From an uncultured Clostridiaceae bacterium (lineage in GTDB: Bacteria > Bacillota > Clostridia > Lachnospirales > Lachnospiraceae), in assembly GCA_949948825.1 (NCBI GenBank), contig CATLIJ010000153.1:1-6379 (forward strand): a DNA stretch of 6,379 nucleotides, written 5' to 3'. Position 1 is the first letter of the stretch. Each line of letters begins with the position of its first letter. The notes beneath the pieces are model-generated. The model ran no database searches, was not told the DNA's origin, and saw only the letters and a program-made list of their open reading frames with translations. Shown in pieces: positions 1 to 5,399 of this stretch. A program made the translations under genes and the position numbers.

Positions 1-991
1 AACGGATATCAGAAAGGCTCAAACCATTTCGGGCGGCAAATGTCTCTGCGGATTCCTCTCCGGGCAAATCCAGTGTATCCAAAATATATTTTCCTTTTTC
101 AGAAATCTCATGGAACAGCTCATCAAAAAATTCTTTGTCTTCCTTAGGGGTATTATCTGTCATTCCCATCTTCTGCCTGTGATTCAGGTGCTTTCTTCCA
201 AACCCATGTTCTTTTGCATACTGTATTTGACGAACTGTAATCGGGTTGACGCTTCCGCATAAAGCAAGCAGTCCTTTGGTTTTCTGCATAAAATGAGGAT
301 CTCCTTTTTCAAAATTCAGAAGCTCTTCATAATGCGCCGCAAACCCTGCGCATCCTGCAATCACCCGAATCTGGTTCTGAGTCTTTAACCACCGGGCAAT
401 GGCAGACAGATCCTCCTCTGTCTCTGCGTCAAATAAAAGAACCACCGGCTCACCCAAATCCAGACGTATTGCCTCAAAATCCCCGTTGAAAACCTTAATC
501 ACCTTCAGGTCAGTCTGGGAACGGATAATGTTTTCAATATCTGAATCACAAACCGGTTCAAAGGGGTCTTTTCCAAACACGCTTTCCCGGACCGGAACTC
601 CATCAATATATTGGACTCCTTCTCTGGTAATGCGGTTCAGCCGGGGAAAAGCAGGGATAAAGGCAATGGTCTGTTCTCCATATGCCTCCATGACTGCCTT
701 CAGCTCCATCCCGATATTTCCACGAAGTCCGGAATCGGTTTTCTTATATACATAGGAAAAACCTGCAGACCTGGCATTTTTTGCAAGCTGATAAACCCGG
801 TCATAAGCCTCCATTGGAGAACGGGGCCGGCTGTCCGTGCTGACTGAAAGCACCCCATCCCTGGGCCTTAGCTGTGAAAAATCATATTGATAGTCTGTTA
901 TAATCCTTGCCCGGATTCCCATTTTAGTAAATTGGATTCCTGTGTCAAGGGCGCCTGTAAAGTCATCAGCTATGATCAGGAGCTTGTCCAT
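1..991 (-). CDS. Four-carbon acid sugar kinase (DUF1537 family), 3' end cut by window edge
   Basis: Predicted cytoplasmic ATP-dependent kinase that phosphorylates a C4 sugar acid such as D-threonate or D-erythronate at the 4-hydroxyl. I translated it by hand from the ATG at 991-989; 330 codons lie in the window, against about 420-450 residues expected, so the protein is partial only because of the edge. Visible family signatures are IIADDFTGALDTG (residues 6-18, the DDxTGA substrate motif), STDSR (51-55), YKKTDSGLRGNIG (82-94), FIPAFPRLNR (111-120) and, opening the C-terminal nucleotide-binding domain, LCGSVNPITVRQI (244-256). The usual DST of the KKxDST motif reads DSG here, a mild deviation. 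The final glycine-rich ATP site would lie beyond the left edge. The start overlaps the pdxA2 stop by 26 bases, so the two are probably translationally coupled. The family assignment is confident; the substrate stereoisomer is not determinable. Confidence 0.93.
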   Translation of the reverse strand, partial: MDKLLIIADDFTGALDTGIQFTKMGIRARIITDYQYDFSQLRPRDGVLSVSTDSRPRSPMEAYDRVYQLAKNARSAGFSYVYKKTDSGLRGNIGMELKAVMEAYGEQTIAFIPAFPRLNRITREGVQYIDGVPVRESVFGKDPFEPVCDSDIENIIRSQTDLKVIKVFNGDFEAIRLDLGEPVVLLFDAETEEDLSAIARWLKTQNQIRVIAGCAGFAAHYEELLNFEKGDPHFMQKTKGLLALCGSVNPITVRQIQYAKEHGFGRKHLNHRQKMGMTDNTPKEDKEFFDELFHEISEKGKYILDTLDLPGEESAETFAARNGLSLSDIR

Positions 992-2054
992 CTCCTCCTC
1001 CTCCCTCCTGCTTTTTTCTCCTGCTGTCTGCCATTTTCGCTCCATACTCAATCGAATTTAAAAGGCTCAGTTCATTGGCATCTCCTTTGCCTGCATGGTC
1101 AAATGCCGTCCCGTGGTCTACAGACACACGGATGATGGGAAGGCCGAGCGTAATGTTGATTCCTGCCACTGCATTCCAGCGCTGCAATTCCCTGTTATAC
1201 ACAAATCCCTGAACTTTTGTGGGGATATGGCCCTGGTCATGGAACTGACACACCACAATATCATACCATCCGCCGATGGCCTGGGAAAAAACCGTATCCG
1301 GCGGACAGGGACCGATGGCATGGATGCCCTTTTTCTTTGCCTCTTCAATGGCCGGAGCAATCTCCTGAATCTCCTCTGTCCCAAACATTCCATGTTCTCC
1401 GCAATGAGGATTTAACCCCGCAACTGCAACCCTGGGATTTTCAATTCCCAAATCCCTGCACACCTGATGGCTCATCTCAATTACATCCAGAATCCTTTCC
1501 TTTTTACACCGGTCACATGCCTCCCGAAGGGATACATGGGTAGATACATGAGTCACCCGAAAATCCTCATGGGCCAGCATCATACAATACTTTTTCGTCT
1601 TTGTATAATCTGCATAGATTTCCGTATGACCAGAATAGTGATGCCCTGCCATATTGATGGCTTCCTTACTGATGGCATTGGTGATGGTTCCATCCACTTC
1701 TTTTTTTACAGCCAGGTCAATAGCCTTTACCACATACTGAAACGCTGCCTCTCCTGCCGTGGGATTGATGGTTCCCAGGCCCGCCTCAGCTGGATCTGCA
1801 ATCAAATGCATGTCATATACATCCATCACTCCAGGCTCAAAGGATGCCTCACTGACTTTATTCACTCCCCGTACCTTCACCTTTCTTTCCAGTCCGGTAA
1901 ATCCAATGGCCTGTTCCATGACTGCCGGATCTCCAATCACCAAAGGTCTGCAGATCCTGTAAATATCATGATGAGTAAATGCCTTTGCCGTAATCTCCGG
2001 ACCAGACCCGGCTGGATCTCCGGCTGTAATTGCAAGAATCGGTAATTTCTTCAC
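966..2054 (-). CDS. pdxA2: PdxA2-type 4-phospho-D-threonate/D-erythronate 3-dehydrogenase
   Basis: Predicted cytoplasmic metal- and NAD-dependent dehydrogenase. In the described pathway PdxA2 oxidises the 4-phospho-sugar acid at C3, and decarboxylation then yields dihydroxyacetone phosphate. The protein is 362 residues from the GTG at 2054. Visible motifs are GDPAGSGPE (12-20), SGHTE (141-145), THVSLREA (172-179), GLNPHCGEHGMFG (213-225), HDQGHIPTKV (272-281) and NITLGLPIIRVSVDHGTAFD (300-319). H173, H217 and H272 match the three metal-binding histidines of PdxA. HDQGHIP, where biosynthetic PdxA usually has HDQGLP, and the adjacent kinase favour the catabolic PdxA2 branch over vitamin B6 synthesis. 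The GTG is preferred over the ATG at 2093 because AGGAGG sits 8 bases before it, while no Shine-Dalgarno precedes the ATG. The tail after about residue 345 is a non-conserved basic and Gly-rich extension created by overlap with the kinase leader. Confidence 0.9.
   Translation of the reverse strand: MKKLPILAITAGDPAGSGPEITAKAFTHHDIYRICRPLVIGDPAVMEQAIGFTGLERKVKVRGVNKVSEASFEPGVMDVYDMHLIADPAEAGLGTINPTAGEAAFQYVVKAIDLAVKKEVDGTITNAISKEAINMAGHHYSGHTEIYADYTKTKKYCMMLAHEDFRVTHVSTHVSLREACDRCKKERILDVIEMSHQVCRDLGIENPRVAVAGLNPHCGEHGMFGTEEIQEIAPAIEEAKKKGIHAIGPCPPDTVFSQAIGGWYDIVVCQFHDQGHIPTKVQGFVYNRELQRWNAVAGINITLGLPIIRVSVDHGTAFDHAGKGDANELSLLNSIEYGAKMADSRRKKQEGGGGDGQAPDHS
992..1009 (-). promoter_or_regulatory. 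Purine-only ribosome binding site of the kinase gene, inside the pdxA2 coding end
   Basis: On the minus strand the 18 bases before the kinase ATG read AGGAGGGAGGAGGAGGAG, giving several overlapping Shine-Dalgarno registers. The same bases encode the Gly-rich part of the PdxA2 tail (EGGGG, residues 350-354). This fixes the kinase start at 991 and indicates coupled translation. Confidence 0.85.
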
Positions 2055-2062
2055 TTTTCTTT

Positions 2063-2068
2063 CCTCCT
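2063..2068 (-). promoter_or_regulatory. Ribosome binding site that fixes the pdxA2 GTG start
   Basis: A perfect AGGAGG on the minus strand, 8 bases before the GTG at 2054. It decides against the upstream in-frame ATG at 2093, which would add 13 residues (MLWKSWQKKEERK) before the conserved N-terminus. Confidence 0.85.
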
Positions 2069-2118
2069 TCTTCTGCCAGCTTTTCCATAACATTTTGATG
2101 AAAACTGAAATTCATATT

Positions 2119-3273
2119 TTATAAAACCTTTAAATAAACAGAACGGATATCCTCCAGCGATAATTCTTTCCGGTTATTCACCAAAAGCCGGGTCTGCCTG
2201 CTTCCGGCATCCACCAGAAAATCCAAATCCTCCTTCTTCACTCCAAAAGAACCAAGATCCGTGGGAATATTGGTAAACCGGATAATATCTTCAATCTCAC
2301 GGATCACATATTCTGCCTTCTCCTCCCTATCTGCCATGCTGATCGCCGGATGAATCCCATCACAAAGCTCAGCCAGCTGTTTGATACAGCACTCCTTGTT
2401 CATTCTCATCACATGACCAAAAAGAATGGCATTGGAAATCCCATGAGGAATATGATACTTTCCTCCCAGGGGATAGGAAAGTCCGTGGACTGCAGTAGTG
2501 CCGCTTCCGGTAATGGCCACACCTCCATAGTAGGCTCCTAACAGCATAGCCTCCTTTGCTTTTCTGTTATTCGGGTTTTGATAAGCTTCCCGGATGTTCT
2601 CAAATATCAGCTTTGCCCCTGCCAACGCGTAAGTATCACTTAAGGGATTTGCCTTTTTGGATGTATAGCATTCCACTGCGTGGGCCAGAGCATCCACTCC
2701 TGTTGCAGCCACAATCCCTTTTGGCAGATTCTCAATAACCTGAGAATCCAGAATGACATAATCTGGAATCATTTCATGATTTACAATCCCTTTCTTGACT
2801 GCTTCCTCCGGAACCGCCACAATCGCATTTCCCGTTGCCTCTGAACCAGTACCGCAGGTGGTGGGGATGGCTGCCAGCTTTATCTGTTTTCTTCCCAACC
2901 CTGGATTTGCAAGCAAATCCTTCACAGAATAATCCGAGTCTTTCAAAAGGGAACAAAGCTTTGCTGCATCCATCACAGATCCTCCGCCAAAAGCCACAAT
3001 CAAATCCCCTTCGCACCGTCCGGCCTGTGTGCGGATTCTCTCCACCTCCTCATAAGAAGGCTCTGGCTTTAAATCATCAAATACCTCATAAGAAACCTGT
3101 TTTGCCTCCAAAACATCAAGCAGCAGATGAATCAGTCCTGCTCCCACGATTCCCTTGTCTGTAAATACCAGAACCTTTTTTACCTGCTCTCTCTCCAAAA
3201 TCTCCGAAACACTTTGTTCCATACTGCCATATCCCGAATATAAGACAGAAGGGATAATCAATTTACTGCTCAT
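2119..3273 (-). CDS. Iron-containing alcohol dehydrogenase (group III, Fe-ADH)
   Basis: Predicted NAD(P)-dependent oxidoreductase of the FucO/DhaT-like Fe-ADH superfamily, interconverting an alcohol and an aldehyde or ketone in the cytoplasm. The protein is 384 residues, a normal family length. Visible elements are the dinucleotide-binding GGGSVMDAAK (96-105), PTTCGTGSE (137-145), GVDALAHAVECY (192-203), AVHGLSYPLGGKYHIPHG (261-278) and the family-typical C-terminal helical domain. D194, H198, H263 and H277 match the four metal ligands. The ATG at 3273 is chosen because AAAGGAG lies 10 bases upstream and it gives the standard N-terminus; a longer reading from 3354 adds 27 non-conserved residues. 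It is the first gene of the operon, 64 bases before pdxA2. The substrate is unknown: an upstream alcohol or aldehyde related to the C4 acid, or a fermentative aldehyde, are both possible. It shows no broken motifs. Confidence 0.92.
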   Translation of the reverse strand: MSSKLIIPSVLYSGYGSMEQSVSEILEREQVKKVLVFTDKGIVGAGLIHLLLDVLEAKQVSYEVFDDLKPEPSYEEVERIRTQAGRCEGDLIVAFGGGSVMDAAKLCSLLKDSDYSVKDLLANPGLGRKQIKLAAIPTTCGTGSEATGNAIVAVPEEAVKKGIVNHEMIPDYVILDSQVIENLPKGIVAATGVDALAHAVECYTSKKANPLSDTYALAGAKLIFENIREAYQNPNNRKAKEAMLLGAYYGGVAITGSGTTAVHGLSYPLGGKYHIPHGISNAILFGHVMRMNKECCIKQLAELCDGIHPAISMADREEKAEYVIREIEDIIRFTNIPTDLGSFGVKKEDLDFLVDAGSRQTRLLVNNRKELSLEDIRSVYLKVL

Positions 3274-3283
3274 GTAATTCCTG

Positions 3284-3290
3284 CTCCTTT
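3284..3290 (-). promoter_or_regulatory. Ribosome binding site of the Fe-ADH gene
   Basis: AAAGGAG on the minus strand, 10 bases before the ATG at 3273. A start at 3354 would place this site inside the coding region. Confidence 0.7.
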
Positions 3291-3340
3291 CATTAACAAC
3301 ACTCTGTTTCCTTTTCTGTAAATCCCTGACTGATGGCATA

Positions 3341-3349
3341 ATCCTACCA
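3341..3349 (-). promoter_or_regulatory. Possible extended -10 element for the catabolic operon
   Basis: On the minus strand TGGTAGGAT fits a TGn-TAnnAT extended -10 pattern, about 70 bases before the Fe-ADH start. No convincing -35 stands 16-18 bases upstream, which would suit a promoter that needs an activator, but the match is weak and other AT-rich positions in 3360-3440 could serve instead. Confidence 0.2.
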
Positions 3350-3371
3350 TCCAAAACCAGATTTCTCTACC

Positions 3372-3446
3372 TTTTTCAAGGATTTTTTTGTTTTATTTTA
3401 AAACATCTATGATTTTAGCTTGATTTTTTCAATAAATTGTTTTATT
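3372..3446. repeat. Two-part direct repeat in the divergent promoter region, possible regulator sites
   Basis: TTTTTCAA occurs at 3372-3379 and 3425-3432, and TTGTTTTATT occurs at 3388-3397 and 3437-3446, in the same order and strand each time. The gap between the two parts is 8 bases in the first copy and 4 in the second. Palindromes GTTTTATTTTAAAAC (3390-3404) and TTGATTTTTTCAA (3420-3432) lie within the same stretch. The second copy falls between the likely regulator promoter and its ribosome binding site. These may be operators, but the low complexity of the region makes chance repeats likely enough to warrant caution. Confidence 0.35.
3385..3413 (+). promoter_or_regulatory. Possible sigma-A promoter of the regulator gene
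   Basis: TATGAT at 3408-3413 is a good -10 match. The hexamer 17 bases upstream, TTTTTG at 3385-3390, is a poor -35. Transcription would begin near 3420, leaving a leader of about 50 bases that includes TTGATTTTTTCAA. Confidence 0.35.
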
Positions 3447-3455
3447 ATGAAACAG

Positions 3456-3462
3456 AAAGGAG
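3456..3462 (+). promoter_or_regulatory. Ribosome binding site that fixes the regulator start
   Basis: AAAGGAG, 8 bases before the ATG at 3471. It rules out the in-frame TTG at 3420 and ATG at 3447, both of which lie upstream of this site without their own Shine-Dalgarno. Confidence 0.85.
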
Positions 3463-3470
3463 CTTTTATT

Positions 3471-5252
3471 ATGACCAAATTGAATCTCCTCGTCATTGCC
3501 CCCTACAAGGGCATGGATGAAATTATTCTTGATTTGATCTCAACAAGAGAAGATGTCACTGCTGACTGCTATGTAGCCAACTTAAATGATGCTGCTGCTG
3601 TCTTAAAACAGGTGAATCTGTTTGATTATGACGCAATCCTCTCCCGCGGCGGCACAGTGTCTGTGATTGATTCCCTGGTAAATCTGCCTGTATATGATAT
3701 TGGCCTGTCTGCTCTTGATGCGCTGCGGGCCATTCGGCTTGCTCAGAATTTTGAACAGAAAATCGCTGTGATTGGCTTTGAAAATATTACCAGAACCTCT
3801 GCTGTATTAAGTGAAATCCTCCAATACGATTTTCCGATTGTAACGATCCGCTCTGAGGAGGAGGCTCTTCCAAGGCTCATGGAATTAAAAGAAGCCGGAT
3901 ATTCTGTGGTAGTATGTGATGTGATCTCTTCTCAAATCGCACCTAAGCTGGGAATGAATGCAGTTCTGATTACCTCTGGCTATGAAACTGTGGAAGCTAT
4001 GCTGAATCAGGCAATTCGTCTGACAAAAAGATATCTTCATAACCGACAGGAGCTTTCTCATCTGACCCTTTCCTTTCAAAACGGTCCTCATGCATGTACC
4101 ATTTTGGATTCTTATGGGAATATTGTGCTTTCCAGTTTGGAAATCAATGACCCAAACCATGTGCTTCCCTATATCAGAGAGCATCAGCAGGAATTGCTGT
4201 CAGAAGACAGCCCGCATTTTGAGCGGGCTTTTCATGGTGGAATTCTGTCCTTTTCCCTGTGGCGCCGCTATCTGCGAAACGAACAGTACGCCTATTTGTA
4301 CACCCGGTTTCGGGAACGCCTGGAAACCCGGAAAATCGATGCAATCCGCCAGATCTCCAACTCCAAAGAGCAAAAGCTTGATTTTTCCTATTATAACAGT
4401 TCCCACTATCAAACCAGCACCCAGGATCAGATTGAACGGTTCAGCCGCACCCTCTCTCCTGTGATCATTTCCGGTGAAACCGGAACCGGCAAAGATCAGG
4501 CAGCTTATTTTATTTACTGCAAAAGCTCTTATCGTGCTTCCATTTATTATGAAATCGATTGTGAAACTGCAACTGACAAAAACTGGACTTATCTGCTGAC
4601 TCATCATGATTCGCCTTTCATGCACAATAAGCACACCCTTTATTTCCGCCATGTGGATGCATTGACGCCTTCTGTTTTTCACCAGCTTACATCCTTTATC
4701 CGGGATACGGGTCTGTCACAGAGAAACCGCCTGATTTTCTCTCTGGTTTCCGGACAAAATATCAAACAGGAAACCAGTTATATGGCTGAGTTGACCAAAG
4801 CCATGCACTGTCTTATCCTTCGCATTCCTTCCTTAAGGGAGCGTGCAGATGACATTCCTTATTTGTGTACCTTGTATATCAACCGCCTGAATGCCAGTCT
4901 TGGCAAGCAGATTATCAGCTTTGATCTGCGGGCATTGAAAGCTATGAAAACCTTTTTGTGGGAATCAAATCTGGATCAGTTTCAGCGCATTATTCATGAA
5001 TTGATGGTGGTAACAAAAGGCGTCTACATTTCCTATGAAAACACCATGCGCCAGCTGCGCAAAGAAAGCGCTCTGTGGACCTGCACAGAACAAGCTGGCT
5101 TTCAGTTTAATCTGGACCAGCCTTTAAGTGACATTACTTATGATATTATCCGTCAGGTATTGCGGGAAGAAAACGACAATCACAGCCAGACAGCCAAACG
5201 GCTTGGAATCAGCCGCAGCACATTGTGGAGAATACTGAAAAGCCATGGTTAA
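3471..5252 (+). CDS. PrpR-type transcriptional regulator with a degenerate sigma54-type AAA+ domain and Fis-type HTH
   Basis: Predicted cytoplasmic DNA-binding regulator of 593 residues. Residues 1 to about 190 resemble the PrpR_N sensor domain, with the hallmark SRGGT at 58-62 and alternating beta/alpha pattern; this domain usually senses a small metabolite or propionate-derived acid. Residues about 195-290 look like a PAS-type linker (TILDSYGNIVLSS at 210-222). The AAA+ region has an intact Walker A, GETGTGKD (335-342), and the sensor segment LRERADDIP (455-463). The Walker B position reads TLYFRHVDAL (389-398), with Arg-His instead of Asp-Glu, and the GAFTGA sigma54-contact loop is absent, the Walker A-to-B span being only about 46 residues. 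The C-terminus is a Fis-type helix-turn-helix (SQTAKRLGISRSTLWRILK, 572-590). It is divergent from the C4-acid operon and so its likely regulator, probably through ordinary sigma-A promoters, as TyrR-like family members do. That mechanism is inference; the domain layout is well supported. Confidence 0.88.
   Translation: MTKLNLLVIAPYKGMDEIILDLISTREDVTADCYVANLNDAAAVLKQVNLFDYDAILSRGGTVSVIDSLVNLPVYDIGLSALDALRAIRLAQNFEQKIAVIGFENITRTSAVLSEILQYDFPIVTIRSEEEALPRLMELKEAGYSVVVCDVISSQIAPKLGMNAVLITSGYETVEAMLNQAIRLTKRYLHNRQELSHLTLSFQNGPHACTILDSYGNIVLSSLEINDPNHVLPYIREHQQELLSEDSPHFERAFHGGILSFSLWRRYLRNEQYAYLYTRFRERLETRKIDAIRQISNSKEQKLDFSYYNSSHYQTSTQDQIERFSRTLSPVIISGETGTGKDQAAYFIYCKSSYRASIYYEIDCETATDKNWTYLLTHHDSPFMHNKHTLYFRHVDALTPSVFHQLTSFIRDTGLSQRNRLIFSLVSGQNIKQETSYMAELTKAMHCLILRIPSLRERADDIPYLCTLYINRLNASLGKQIISFDLRALKAMKTFLWESNLDQFQRIIHELMVVTKGVYISYENTMRQLRKESALWTCTEQAGFQFNLDQPLSDITYDIIRQVLREENDNHSQTAKRLGISRSTLWRILKSHG
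4209..4232 (+). other. Terminator-like GC-rich hairpin inside the regulator gene
   Basis: AGCCCGC (4209-4215) and GCGGGCT (4223-4229) form a perfect 7-base-pair stem around a 7-base loop, followed by T at 4229-4232. It lies in the PAS-like part of the coding region. The T tract is short, so termination would be inefficient; it may be only a coding coincidence (SPHFERAF). Confidence 0.4.
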
Positions 5253-5264
5253 AACCAAAAGCCC

Positions 5265-5281
5265 TGTTAAATCTCTGTTAA
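5265..5281 (-). repeat. TTAACA direct repeat with 11-base period, possible OmpR/PhoB-family box
   Basis: On the minus strand TTAACA-GAGAT-TTAACA is two identical hexamers separated by 5 bases. Another TTAACA lies in the opposite orientation at 5287-5292. The spacing resembles PhoP boxes of Bacillus, and the repeat ends about 20 bases before the trkA -35. One hexamer doubles as an arm of the hairpin at 5276-5297, so the repeat may simply reflect that structure. Confidence 0.25.
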
Positions 5282-5297
5282 AAATCTTAACATTTTT
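5276..5297 (+). terminator. Weak intrinsic terminator after the regulator gene
   Basis: TGTTAA (5276-5281) pairs with TTAACA (5287-5292) around a 5-base loop and is followed by five T residues. It lies 24 bases after the regulator stop. The stem is short and AT-rich, so termination is probably partial. Confidence 0.45.
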
Positions 5298-5300
5298 ATA

Positions 5301-5328
5301 GTGACAATTTCCTATTTTGTGGTACAAT
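5301..5328 (+). promoter_or_regulatory. Sigma-A promoter of trkA
   Basis: GTGACA (5301-5306, five of six -35 bases) and TACAAT (5323-5328, five of six -10 bases) are 16 bases apart, and TGG just before the -10 gives an extended -10. Transcription would start near 5335, leaving a leader of about 65 bases. It separates trkA expression from the upstream regulator. Confidence 0.72.
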
Positions 5329-5399
5329 ATTTCCATGCGCATTGTTTGATCATGCGTGAATGAACAAAAAATTCCACAAATCATACGATTGGAGAAATT

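Noticed and set aside
399..755. 118-codon plus-strand open frame
   Set aside because: Antisense to the kinase coding region, whose motifs are clear in the minus-strand frame; Ser/Pro-rich composition indicates a shadow.
1467..2045. 192-codon open frame on the plus strand
   Set aside because: Entirely antisense to the well-supported pdxA2 gene, with no recognisable domain and a Cys/His-rich, irregular composition typical of shadow frames.
1966..2115. 49-codon minus-strand frame starting in the gap between Fe-ADH and pdxA2
   Set aside because: It begins with no good Shine-Dalgarno and mostly overlaps the conserved pdxA2 N-terminus out of frame; its Lys/Glu-rich start just reads through the pdxA2 ribosome binding site.
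3333..3350. Possible sigma54 (-24/-12) promoter for the catabolic operon, TGGTAGGATTATGCC on the minus strand
   Set aside because: The GG-to-GC spacing is 9 rather than the strict 10, the flanking TGGCAC and TTGC bases are not matched, and the neighbouring regulator lacks the GAFTGA loop needed for sigma54 activation.
3274..3354. 27-residue N-terminal extension of the Fe-ADH
   Set aside because: The extension is not family-like, and a ribosome binding site within it serves the ATG at 3273, which yields the normal 384-residue length.
3420..3470. 17-residue N-terminal extension of the regulator from a TTG start
   Set aside because: The AAAGGAG at 3456-3462 serves the ATG at 3471, where the PrpR_N-like sequence begins; the TTG has no Shine-Dalgarno and overlaps promoter-region repeats.
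4200..4682. 160-codon open frame on the minus strand inside the regulator
   Set aside because: Antisense to conserved AAA+ and PAS-like coding sequence; no ribosome binding site or family resemblance was seen.
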